DNA of 64,000 nt from Skermanella aerolata KACC 11604 (GTDB lineage: Bacteria > Pseudomonadota > Alphaproteobacteria > Azospirillales > Azospirillaceae): the NCBI RefSeq assembly GCF_000936425.1, contig NZ_AVFK01000017.1, forward strand, positions 62,001 to 126,000, in the 5' to 3' direction. The notes under the pieces were generated by a model, which saw nothing but the letters and a program-made list of their open reading frames with translations, was not told where the DNA came from and ran no database searches. Each line of letters opens with the position of its first letter. Within the stretch, counting starts at the first letter, position 1. The position numbers and the translations under genes were made by a program. Positions 55,405-63,229 of the stretch are shown here, in pieces.

Positions 55405-55875
55405 ATGTCCGAAACGATCGCCACCACCCCCGAGCAGGCAGTGCTCGACCAGGAATTCCTGAAGACGCTCGTCTCCCTGATCCGCGCCGAGGACACTTAT
55501 GGCGCCTGGGAAGGCAAAAGCGACGATATCCTCCTGCGGCCCTTCATCCTGACCAAGGAAGAGCGCCGCCTGATCCCGATCATCGGCGATCCCGATCCCG
55601 ATACGATCACCCGCATGGAGCAGTTCTACAAGGCGGTGGGATTGACGATCGAAAAGCGCACCAAGCTGATGGCCACCCCGCTGATGAAGATGAGCCATGA
55701 AGGCTTCGGCCGCATCGTGCTGCTTACCGGCCGTCTAGTGGTGCTGAGCAAGCATATGCGCGACATCCACCGCTACGGCTTCCCCTCGGTCGAGGCGCTG
55801 GCGACCGAAGGCACGAAATTCGTCAACGAAGCCGTCGCTCTGATCGAAGAGCACCGCGTCGTTGCGGACCTGTAA
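55405..55875 (+). CDS. NifX-associated nitrogen fixation protein (DUF269)
   Basis: A 156-residue protein of the family always found after nifX (DUF269). Typical segments are FLKTLVSLIRAEDTYGAWEG and TGRLVVLSKHMRDIHRYGF. An in-frame GTG at 55396 directly follows nifX; the ATG at 55405 is preferred. Biochemical role unknown. Confidence 0.94.
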   Translation: MSETIATTPEQAVLDQEFLKTLVSLIRAEDTYGAWEGKSDDILLRPFILTKEERRLIPIIGDPDPDTITRMEQFYKAVGLTIEKRTKLMATPLMKMSHEGFGRIVLLTGRLVVLSKHMRDIHRYGFPSVEALATEGTKFVNEAVALIEEHRVVADL

Positions 55876-55886
55876 GGGGAAGCGAC

Positions 55887-56084
55887 ATGAGCGACGCCGA
55901 TGCCCTCAAGGAAGAGATCAAGAAGCTGAACGCGCGGGCGACCGCGAAAAAGATGGACCTTCACGATCTGTCGGAAGAACTGCCGCTCAAATGGGAAACG
56001 ATCCTTGATGTCGCGCAGGAAACCTACGACGCCTACAAGCTTCTCACCGAGAAGCGAGCCGAACTTAAATCTCTGACTTCTTAA
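55887..56084 (+). CDS. small nif-linked helical protein (DUF683/CCE_0567 family)
   Basis: A 65-residue, highly charged protein predicted to be two helices (KEEIKKLNARATAKKMDLH, then TYDAYKLLTEKRAELK). This matches the small family found between DUF269 and ferredoxin genes in nif clusters. It lies 11 nt after the DUF269 gene. Function unknown. Confidence 0.92.
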   Translation: MSDADALKEEIKKLNARATAKKMDLHDLSEELPLKWETILDVAQETYDAYKLLTEKRAELKSLTS

Positions 56085-56137
56085 AAATCACTATCAAGCA
56101 AGCCGTATTCAGGCAAGACACGCGAGGAGAGTTCACG

Positions 56138-56431
56138 ATGAGCGAGTTTGTCCAAGGTAAGACGAAGGGTGGCGGGGCGTGGACTCCCAAGTTCGTGGAA
56201 GACCTGAACCAGAAAGCCTGCATCGGCTGCGGCCGCTGCTTCAAGGTGTGCCCCCAGGGCGTGCTGAACATGATCGGCATCACCGAGGACGGCGACATCG
56301 TCGATGCCCAGGATGACGATGCCGAAAAGAAGGTGATGAGCATCGCCAACGGCGACAACTGCATCGGCTGCCAGTCCTGCTCGAAGGTCTGCGGCAAGAG
56401 CTGTTTCACCCACTCCGCCAAGGCCGCGTGA
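56138..56431 (+). CDS. fdxB: nif-specific ferredoxin III
   Basis: A 97-residue ferredoxin with two 4Fe-4S motifs: CIGCGRCFKVCP and, after an insertion, CIGCQSCSKVC. The size and long inter-motif loop are typical of FdxB. It probably supplies electrons for cofactor assembly or nitrogenase. nifQ begins 1 nt after its stop. Confidence 0.95.
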   Translation: MSEFVQGKTKGGGAWTPKFVEDLNQKACIGCGRCFKVCPQGVLNMIGITEDGDIVDAQDDDAEKKVMSIANGDNCIGCQSCSKVCGKSCFTHSAKAA

Positions 56432-56432
56432 C

Positions 56433-57059
56433 ATGACCGTCGAGATGCAGGAGCCGGTCGCCCTCGCCGATGCCGCAGCCCTCTACGCTGCGATGATGGC
56501 GGGGGCGACCGATCCGGCCAATCCCGACACCCATGTCTTCGCCTGCATCGTCTCCGCCCGAGCCACAGGCTGCGCCGATCCATTGGACGACGCGGTCGGG
56601 CTCTCCCCCGCCGATCTCGACCTGCTGCTGGCCCGGCACTTCGCCGGGCTGGAAGCCGATACGAATACGGCGCGCTACATCACCGCCCGGCACGGACGGC
56701 GGGTCGGCAAGGGCGTCTCCGACTTGGTCCTGGCGGAGGAGGTGGACGACCTCCGCACCCTCCTGCTCGACCACCGCACCGCCGACCTGCCCGAAACCGC
56801 GTGGATGGCATCCGCCGTCGCGCGGGCTTGTCTGTTTCCCGACCATCTCTGGCAGGACCTCGGCCTGACCAGCCGCAAGGACCTCTCCGGCCTGCTGTCC
56901 CGCCATTTCGGGCCGCTCGCCGTGAAGAACACCGGCTACATGAAGTGGAAGAAGTTCTTCTACAAGCAGCTCTGCGACCGCGAGGGCCTTAACCTCTGCA
57001 AGGCGCCAAGCTGCGGCGTCTGCGCCGATTATAAGGTCTGCTTCGGTCCGGAAGAGTAA
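56433..57059 (+). CDS. nifQ: NifQ, molybdenum donor for FeMo-co
   Basis: A 208-residue protein with the C-terminal cysteine motif CKAPSCGVCADYKVC of NifQ, which holds a Mo-Fe-S cluster given to NifEN. The region FGPLAVKNTGYMKWKKFFYK is also diagnostic. It is the last gene of this operon and is followed by a long hairpin. Confidence 0.95.
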   Translation: MTVEMQEPVALADAAALYAAMMAGATDPANPDTHVFACIVSARATGCADPLDDAVGLSPADLDLLLARHFAGLEADTNTARYITARHGRRVGKGVSDLVLAEEVDDLRTLLLDHRTADLPETAWMASAVARACLFPDHLWQDLGLTSRKDLSGLLSRHFGPLAVKNTGYMKWKKFFYKQLCDREGLNLCKAPSCGVCADYKVCFGPEE

Positions 57060-57080
57060 ATATTCTACATCAATTTCGTA

Positions 57081-57154
57081 GGTTGGCCTAAAGCGGAGCG
57101 GCAGCCGACACCGACGCGCCTGCTTGTCGGCTGCCGCTCCGCTTTAGGCCGACC
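57081..57154. repeat. long inverted repeat between convergent nifQ and TPR genes
   Basis: Arms of 30 nt at 57081-57110 and 57125-57154 pair almost perfectly (one wobble) around a 14-nt loop. The stem should end transcription from both sides. Its half-unit GGTTGGCC...GCCGACA resembles the GGTCGGGCC...CCCGACA halves of the palindrome at 33956, which suggests one dispersed repeat family. Confidence 0.75.
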
Positions 57155-57165
57155 CACCGCACCCC

Positions 57166-57672
57166 TCACTCCGGCTCCGCCACGCGCTCCGCCAGTGCCG
57201 CGATCACGCCGTAGCCCACCGTATCGGCCGGGTCCAGCTCGCGCAGCTTCGCCAGCATTTCCAGTGCCTCATCGACCCTCCCGCTCCTGAGCGTGATGAA
57301 GGTCAGCGCCTTCAGCGTGAAGAGATAGAAGTGCGCGGGGCCGATCACGGCGCTCCAGTCGGCGTTGCTCGGCGCCAGCCGGCGCCAGTCCGCCGGGAAG
57401 CAGCCCTGGCGCGCCGCCGCGTCCAGTCCGATCAAGGCTACCCGTTCGGCCTCGTCCAGCCGGCGCTGGTTGAAGTAGAACTTATAGAGCGCATAGAGCA
57501 CCGGCAGGATGCGTGGCCCTAGGTTATGGGCTTCCCACAGCATCCGCTCGGCTCTGGCAAGATCGCCGGCTAGCCTTGCCTTGACCGCCTCCTGTAGCCG
57601 GACATCGATATGTTCGGGGACGTCGCCGAACGCCATCCGGCCATCGGGTATCTTGAATTCGATCGGACGCAT
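57166..57672 (-). CDS. nif-linked TPR-like helical protein, paralogue
   Basis: A 168-residue helical protein. The segments FYLFTLKALTFITLRSGR and LRELDPADTVGYG align with the protein encoded at 36366-36980, and DWRRLA corresponds to DWRQVT there. It begins MRPIEFKIPDGRM. It is transcribed toward nifQ and divergent from iscA. It may be an adaptor in nitrogenase assembly; this is inferred from location only. Confidence 0.8.
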   Translation of the reverse strand: MRPIEFKIPDGRMAFGDVPEHIDVRLQEAVKARLAGDLARAERMLWEAHNLGPRILPVLYALYKFYFNQRRLDEAERVALIGLDAAARQGCFPADWRRLAPSNADWSAVIGPAHFYLFTLKALTFITLRSGRVDEALEMLAKLRELDPADTVGYGVIAALAERVAEPE

Positions 57673-57849
57673 GGCGGTCCTCCTGGCCAGCTGGGGGGAT
57701 ATTCGCTAATACCATAATTTTTCTATGGGTATGAAGCTCTTTCCAACGATTCCAGAAACTTGTCGGGTTTTCGACGCGGCTTTGTCGGCAAGTCGCCACG
57801 CCCCAGCGGACCCGAAAATAAAGATCTAATGAAATCAATTACTTGCGAG

Positions 57850-57865
57850 TGGCCTGAAAATTGCT
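57850..57865 (+). promoter_or_regulatory. sigma-54 promoter of the iscA-nifUSV unit
   Basis: TGGCCT-N5-TTGCT has correct GG-N10-GC spacing, 44 nt before the iscA ATG. A near-consensus NifA site, TGT-N10-ACG, lies at 57761-57776, 73 nt upstream of the promoter. Confidence 0.8.
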
Positions 57866-57909
57866 GTGCTTGCAGGTCTGACAAATCCCGTCTGAAGGAG
57901 ACTGGTTTC

Positions 57910-58305
57910 ATGGTGACGTTGACGGATTCGGCTGTGAGCACTCTCCAGCGCGTCCTGGCCAATTCGGCGGCCGCTCAGGGACTGCGCATCCAGGTGGCGG
58001 ACGGCGGCTGCGCCGGCCTGAAATACCAGATGGGCCTGGAAGCCGGCGCCGGCGAGGATGACACGGTACTGGAATATGGCGACGTCAAAGTCTTCATCGA
58101 CGCCGGCAGCATGATCCACCTGAACGGCGTGATCGTCGATTACGTCGAGAGCGTCGGCGGGGCCGGGTTCAAGTTCGACAACCCCAACGCGACATCGACC
58201 TGCGGCTGCGGGTCCTCCTTTTCGACCTCCTCATGCAGCACCAAGCCCGAAGGCGCCTCCGCCGAGGGCGGCCATTCATGCGGCTCGGGCCATCACCATC
58301 ACTGA
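57910..58305 (+). CDS. nif-type IscA/HesB iron-sulfur protein with Cys/His-rich tail
   Basis: A 131-residue A-type Fe-S carrier of the kind found before nifU. The conserved Cys of the core is in DGGCAGLKYQM, and the CGCG motif follows at TSTCGCGSSF. Beyond the normal end there is an extension rich in Ser, Cys and His that ends in four histidines. The ATG at 57910 fits the family; upstream codons run through the sigma-54 promoter. Confidence 0.92.
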   Translation: MVTLTDSAVSTLQRVLANSAAAQGLRIQVADGGCAGLKYQMGLEAGAGEDDTVLEYGDVKVFIDAGSMIHLNGVIVDYVESVGGAGFKFDNPNATSTCGCGSSFSTSSCSTKPEGASAEGGHSCGSGHHHH

Positions 58306-58374
58306 GCCGACGAAGACATCACGCCTCCGGACATCAAGCTTCCGGCTACAAAGCCGGTACAGGAGAACAGACCA

Positions 58375-59313
58375 ATGTGGAACTACTCTGACAAGCTCAA
58401 GGAGCATTTCTTCAATCCGAAGAATTCCGGTGTCCTTGAAGAGGCCAATGCCGTCGGCGAGGTCGGTTCGATTTCCTGCGGCGACGCGCTGCGCCTGATG
58501 CTCAAGGTCGAGCCGGAAACCCAGGTCATCCAGGACGCCCGGTTCCAGACATTCGGCTGCGGTTCCGCCATCGCGTCGTCCTCGGCCCTGACCGAGATGA
58601 TCATCGGCAAGACCGTCGACGAAGCGCTGCTGGTCACCAACAAGGACATCGCCGACTATCTCCAAGGCCTGCCGCCGGAGAAGATGCACTGTTCGGTCAT
58701 GGGCGCCGAGGCGCTGCGCGCCGCCATCGCCAATTACCGGGGCGAGGAGTGGGTGGACGACCATGACGAAGGCCAGCTGATCTGCAAGTGCTTCGGCATC
58801 GATGCGCCGATGATCGAGCGTGCGGTCGAGGTCAACGGCCTGACCACGCTGGAAGAGGTCACCAACTACACCAAGGCCGGCGGTTCCTGCAAAACCTGCC
58901 ACGAAGCGATCGAGGACGTGCTGGAAGCCGTGCTGGCGAAGCAGGGCAAGAAGCTGGAGCCGGCTGCCGGCGCGGCGGCTCCCGCCCCGGCGGTCATCGG
59001 CCTCGACCAGATCGCCCCGCTTGCGGCGCCCGTTACCGCCAAACCCGCCGCTCCGGCGAAGAAGCTGAGCAATGTCCAGCGCATGCAGATCGTGATCGCG
59101 GCGCTCGACGAGATGCGGCCCTACCTGAAGGCCGACGGCGGCGATGTCGAGCTGATCGATATCGACGGCAAGAACATCTATGTCCGCCTGTCCGGAGCCT
59201 GTTCCGGCTGCCAGATGGCGTCGGTGACGATCGAGGGCATCCAGACCAAGCTGGTCGAGAAGCTTGGCGAGCTGGTCCGCGTCATTCCCCACACGATGAT
59301 GGCGGCGGAGTAG
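58375..59313 (+). CDS. nifU: NifU Fe-S cluster scaffold
   Basis: A 312-residue three-domain scaffold. The N-terminal IscU-like domain has cysteines in [19 protein letters not shown] and [11 protein letters not shown]. The central 2Fe-2S domain has CKCFGI and [11 protein letters not shown]. An Ala/Pro linker leads to the C-terminal Nfu domain with CSGCQMA. It receives sulfur from NifS and supplies clusters to NifH and NifB. Confidence 0.98.
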   Translation: MWNYSDKLKEHFFNPKNSGVLEEANAVGEVGSISCGDALRLMLKVEPETQVIQDARFQTFGCGSAIASSSALTEMIIGKTVDEALLVTNKDIADYLQGLPPEKMHCSVMGAEALRAAIANYRGEEWVDDHDEGQLICKCFGIDAPMIERAVEVNGLTTLEEVTNYTKAGGSCKTCHEAIEDVLEAVLAKQGKKLEPAAGAAAPAPAVIGLDQIAPLAAPVTAKPAAPAKKLSNVQRMQIVIAALDEMRPYLKADGGDVELIDIDGKNIYVRLSGACSGCQMASVTIEGIQTKLVEKLGELVRVIPHTMMAAE

Positions 59314-59319
59314 GCGAAG

Positions 59320-60516
59320 ATGGGCATTTACCTGGACAACAACGCCACCACCCGCGTCGATGACGCGGTCGTCGCCGAAATGCTACCTCTCTTCACCGAG
59401 CATTTCGGCAATCCCTCCTCGATGCACGGCTACGGCGCCGCCGTCGGCGGCAAGATCGAGTGGGCACGCGGCGAAGTGCAGAAGCTGCTCGGCGCCGCCT
59501 TCGACACCGAGATCGTGTTCACCTCGGGCGGCACGGAATCCGACAATACCGCGATCCTGTCGGCGCTGAAGGCCTATCCCAAGCGCCGCGAAATCGTGAC
59601 CTCGGTCGTCGAGCACCCGGCCGTCCTCAGCTTCTGCGACTACCTGGAAAGCAAGGAAGGCTACAAAGTCCACCGCATTCCGGTGGACGGCAAGGGCGAC
59701 CTGGATATGGCGGCCTACGAGGCGGCCCTGTCGGAAAACGTCGCCATCGTCTCCATCATGTGGGCCAACAACGAGACCGGCACCATCTTCCCGGTCGAGC
59801 AACTGGCTGTCATGGCGAAGAAGGTCGGTGCGCTGTTCCACACCGACGCGGTGCAGGCGGTCGGCAAGATCCCGATGGATCTCGCCAACTCGGAAATCGA
59901 CATGCTGTCGCTGTCCGGACATAAGCTCCATGCCCCCAAGGGCGTCGGCGCACTGTACCTGAAGCGCGGCATCCGGTTCCGCCCGCTGTTCCGGGGCGGC
60001 CATCAGGAGCGCGGACGCCGGGCTGGCACCGAGAACGCTCCGGCCATCGTCGGCTTGGGCAAGGCCTGCCAACTGGCGCGTGAGGCCCTGCCGGTAGAGT
60101 TGGGTCAGGTCGCAGCATTGCGCGACCGGCTGGAATCGGCGCTGATCGAGGCGATTCCCAATTGCTTCGTCACCGGCAATCCGGCCAACCGTCTGCCGAA
60201 CACTGCCAACATCGCGTTCGAGTTCATCGAGGGCGAGGCGATCCTGCTGCTGATGAACGAGTTCGGCATCGCCGCGTCGTCCGGTTCGGCCTGCACCTCC
60301 GGCTCGCTCGAACCGAGCCATGTCATGCGGGCGATGGGCGTTCCCTATACCGCTGCCCATGGCGCCACCCGGTTCTCCCTCTCGCGCGACACCACGCAGG
60401 CGGAGATCGACAAGGTGATCGAGGTCATGCCGGGGATCATCGAGCGGCTGCGCAAGCTGTCGCCCTACTGGACCAACCAGGGCGCCAGCACGGCATTCCA
60501 GCCGGTCTATTCCTGA
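59320..60516 (+). CDS. nifS: cysteine desulfurase NifS
   Basis: A 398-residue PLP enzyme giving sulfur to NifU. The PLP Lys is in SLSGHKLHAPKG and the catalytic Cys in SSGSACTSGSLEPSHVM. It begins 6 nt after nifU. It has the classical active-site loop, unlike the second copy at 38622. Confidence 0.98.
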   Translation: MGIYLDNNATTRVDDAVVAEMLPLFTEHFGNPSSMHGYGAAVGGKIEWARGEVQKLLGAAFDTEIVFTSGGTESDNTAILSALKAYPKRREIVTSVVEHPAVLSFCDYLESKEGYKVHRIPVDGKGDLDMAAYEAALSENVAIVSIMWANNETGTIFPVEQLAVMAKKVGALFHTDAVQAVGKIPMDLANSEIDMLSLSGHKLHAPKGVGALYLKRGIRFRPLFRGGHQERGRRAGTENAPAIVGLGKACQLAREALPVELGQVAALRDRLESALIEAIPNCFVTGNPANRLPNTANIAFEFIEGEAILLLMNEFGIAASSGSACTSGSLEPSHVMRAMGVPYTAAHGATRFSLSRDTTQAEIDKVIEVMPGIIERLRKLSPYWTNQGASTAFQPVYS

Positions 60517-60551
60517 CCGAATCCATTTCTTCGAACTGACTTCCTAAGGAA

Positions 60552-60586
60552 GGGAGCCGCGGATCGCGGCTTGTCCCGCGGCTCCC
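60552..60586 (+). terminator. terminator-like hairpin between nifS and nifV
   Basis: A perfect 10-bp stem (GGGAGCCGCG / CGCGGCTCCC) with a 15-nt loop, followed by TCCTTTTCTTTTCC. It lies inside the 111-nt gap between nifS and nifV and could reduce expression of nifV and later genes. Confidence 0.75.
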
Positions 60587-60627
60587 TCCTTTTCTTTTCC
60601 CAGTGTCCGTTTTTTGAGGCTATTGCG

Positions 60628-61788
60628 ATGATCGAACCGCGCCTCGTCACGATCAACGACACCACGCTCCGCGACGGCGAACAGACCGCCGGCGTCGCCT
60701 TCACGATCGATGAGAAGATCGCCATCGCCCGTGCCCTGGACGCGGCCGGCGTGCCCGAACTCGAAATCGGCATTCCCGCCATGGGCGAGGAAGAGCGCGA
60801 GAGCATCCGCGCAGTCGTGGCCGCCGGTCTTGTCCGTGCCCGCTTAATGGTCTGGTGCCGCATGCGCGCCGACGACTTGAAGCTGGCGAAGGACTGCGGC
60901 GTTTCGATCGTCAACATGTCGATGCCGGTATCCGACCTCCATATCCAGCGCAAACTGGGCCGCGACCGTACCTGGGCGCTCCAGCAGATCGACCGCCAGA
61001 TCCGGTCGGCGAAGGATCTGGGCATGGACGTGAATTTCGGCGGCGAGGACAGCTCCCGCGCCGACATGGACTTCATGCTCCAGGTGGCGGAAACCGTACA
61101 GGCGGCGGGCGGGCAGCGCTTCCGCTTCGCCGATACGATGGGCGTGCTCGACCCGTTCGAAACATTCGCCTGCATCCAGCGTCTGCGCGCCAATACCGAT
61201 CTGGAGATCGAGATCCACGCCCACGACGATCTGGGGCTCGCCACGGCCAACTCGCTGGCCGCCGTGCGCGGCGGGGCGACCCATATCAACACCACCGTCA
61301 ACGGGCTGGGCGAGCGGGCCGGCAACGCCGCGCTGGAAGAGATCGTGATGGCGATGCGCCATCTCTACCGCCTGGACAGCGGCGTCGATTCGCTGCGGCT
61401 TGCGGCGATTTCCGAACTGGTGGCGGCTGCATCCAACCGGCCGGTCCCGATCAACAAGAGCATCGTCGGCGGCGCAGTCTTCACCCACGAGTCCGGCATC
61501 CATGTCGACGGGCTGATGCGCGATCCGCTGACGTATCAGGGTATCGATCCTGCCGAACTGGGACGGTGGCACAGCATCGTGCTGGGCAAGCATTCCGGCT
61601 CCGCCGCGATCAAGCTGGCCTATTCGGGCCTTGGCATCGAGGTCAGCGACACCGAGGCTCAGGCGATCCTGCCGCGTGTGCGTAGTCTGGCAGGTTCCCA
61701 CAAACGGCCGCCGACCTCCGACGAACTCGTCCGGTTTCATTACGAAATTGTGGTAGAGAACTCGCCAGAGGCCGCTTTGGTTTCCTGA
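60628..61788 (+). CDS. nifV: homocitrate synthase NifV
   Basis: A 386-residue enzyme condensing acetyl-CoA and 2-oxoglutarate into homocitrate, the organic ligand of FeMo-co. Motifs are [11 protein letters not shown], the metal site in [15 protein letters not shown], and the [15 protein letters not shown] region. The ATG at 60628 is preferred; a longer frame from 60571 lies in the terminator. The last gene in a possible unit is nifW. Confidence 0.97.
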   Translation: MIEPRLVTINDTTLRDGEQTAGVAFTIDEKIAIARALDAAGVPELEIGIPAMGEEERESIRAVVAAGLVRARLMVWCRMRADDLKLAKDCGVSIVNMSMPVSDLHIQRKLGRDRTWALQQIDRQIRSAKDLGMDVNFGGEDSSRADMDFMLQVAETVQAAGGQRFRFADTMGVLDPFETFACIQRLRANTDLEIEIHAHDDLGLATANSLAAVRGGATHINTTVNGLGERAGNAALEEIVMAMRHLYRLDSGVDSLRLAAISELVAAASNRPVPINKSIVGGAVFTHESGIHVDGLMRDPLTYQGIDPAELGRWHSIVLGKHSGSAAIKLAYSGLGIEVSDTEAQAILPRVRSLAGSHKRPPTSDELVRFHYEIVVENSPEAALVS

Positions 61789-61814
61789 CACAACATAAGC
61801 GGGAGGTTCCCGGC

Positions 61815-62654
61815 ATGACCGGAATGAGCGACGCAACCCCCGACCAGTCTTCCCCATCCCTTGGGGGCGAACTCGGTATCTGGCGATTGCTGTGCGAGGA
61901 TGTGGCGTGCGTCGCCCAGCGCGATCCCGCTGCCCGTGGAACCTTCGACGTCCTGACCTGCTATCCCGGTATTCACGCGCTGATCGCTTACCGGATCGCC
62001 AATGCCCTGTGGCACCGTGGCGCACGCTGGCCCGCTCGCTTTTTGAGCTACATGGGGCGCATGATCACCAACATCGATATCCATCCCGGCGCAACCATCG
62101 GACGCCGCTTCTTTATCGACCATGGAGCGGGCGTCGTGATCGGTGAGACCTCGGTGGTCGGCGACGATGTCACGCTTTACCATGGTGTCACCCTGGGCGG
62201 AACGAGCTGGAACAAAGGCAAGCGCCACCCGACGCTGGAAGACGGCGTCATGTGCGGGGCGGGCGCCAAGATCCTGGGGCCGATCACGATCGGCCGCAAC
62301 GGCAGGGTAGGGGCCAATTCGGTGGTGACCAAGGACGTCCCGCCGGAAATGACGGTGGTCGGCATCCCCGGACGCATCGTCAAGCCGGTCGAGCGCCGCT
62401 TCACCGATCATGGCATCGATCTGGACCACCACCTGATGCCCGACCCGGTCGGCCGGGCGCTCGCCTGCCTGATCGACCATATCAACAGAATCGAAAGCCG
62501 GCTGGATCAGCATACCGCCGACGAAGTCACCGGTGCCTTGCACGATGCCCTGGAGGGTATCGTCTGCGCCCGGTGCGGCAACAGCTGCGACCAGCCCGGC
62601 TGCATCCTGCCGGGATGCGAAAACACGCCCGGCGGACCTTCCTGCAAACACTGA
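61815..62654 (+). CDS. cysE: serine O-acetyltransferase, nif-linked, Cys-rich tail
   Basis: A 279-residue left-handed beta-helix acyltransferase making O-acetylserine for cysteine supply (the Azotobacter equivalent is nifP). The hexapeptide-repeat core includes [29 protein letters not shown] and [11 protein letters not shown]. After about residue 235 there is an unusual tail with CARCGNSC and later cysteines, seven in all. It follows nifV by 26 nt and probably supports the high sulfur demand of nitrogenase assembly. Confidence 0.93.
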   Translation: MTGMSDATPDQSSPSLGGELGIWRLLCEDVACVAQRDPAARGTFDVLTCYPGIHALIAYRIANALWHRGARWPARFLSYMGRMITNIDIHPGATIGRRFFIDHGAGVVIGETSVVGDDVTLYHGVTLGGTSWNKGKRHPTLEDGVMCGAGAKILGPITIGRNGRVGANSVVTKDVPPEMTVVGIPGRIVKPVERRFTDHGIDLDHHLMPDPVGRALACLIDHINRIESRLDQHTADEVTGALHDALEGIVCARCGNSCDQPGCILPGCENTPGGPSCKH

Positions 62655-62694
62655 GATTTCGCTCTGAACCTCCAGAACCACGAGGAATACCCGG

Positions 62695-63030
62695 ATGAGC
62701 AGCTTTTATGACGAATTGGAAGATCTCGAAACCGCCGAGGATTTTCTGCGGTTCTTCGGGATCGAGTTCGATGCCCGTGTCGTTCATGTCAACCGGCTTC
62801 ATATCCTCCAGCGGTTTCACGATTACCTGACCGAGGAAACCAACCTCGACACGTTGTCCGACGAACTGCTGCGCGACCGCTACAAGGCGCTCATTTCCTT
62901 GGCCTATGCCGACTTCGTCAAGTCGGACGCGATCGCGGAGAAGGTGTTCAAGGTCCACAAGGAGCAGGCCGACCGCCATAACGCCAGCTTCGTTTCGCTC
63001 GAGAGCCTGACGCTCTCCGGCGTCCGGTGA
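62695..63030 (+). CDS. nifW: NifW, nitrogenase stabilising/protective protein
   Basis: A 111-residue protein with the family pattern FYDELEDLETAEDFLRFFGI, VVHVNRLHILQRFHDYL and AYADFVKSDAIAEKVFKVHK. NifW is associated with the NifDK protein during maturation or under oxygen stress. It is followed by a NifA site and the fix promoter. Confidence 0.95.
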   Translation: MSSFYDELEDLETAEDFLRFFGIEFDARVVHVNRLHILQRFHDYLTEETNLDTLSDELLRDRYKALISLAYADFVKSDAIAEKVFKVHKEQADRHNASFVSLESLTLSGVR

Positions 63031-63053
63031 CAAAGCCGACAACCACTGATTCC

Positions 63054-63069
63054 TGTCAGATAGGCGACA
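63054..63069 (+). promoter_or_regulatory. NifA upstream activator sequence of fixA
   Basis: A consensus TGT-N10-ACA site 90 nt upstream of the -24 element of the fix promoter. Confidence 0.8.
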
Positions 63070-63159
63070 AGCTCCGTTACCTCGACCGACACCTGGCAGC
63101 GTTATAAAAGACTCTTTTGAATCAGTGTCTTAGGTGCAGGGACCAGAAGGTTTTCGAGT

Positions 63160-63175
63160 TGGCACGGTCCCTGCA
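63160..63175 (+). promoter_or_regulatory. sigma-54 promoter of the fix operon
   Basis: TGGCAC-N5-CTGCA gives the GG-N10-GC spacing, 55 nt before the fixA start. The leader also has a GCCCC/GGGGC mini-hairpin at 63194-63207. Confidence 0.85.
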
Positions 63176-63229
63176 TTGACAGGAAATTCAGCAAGCCCCT
63201 TCCGGGGCGATAGTCGAGAGGATAGCGGG

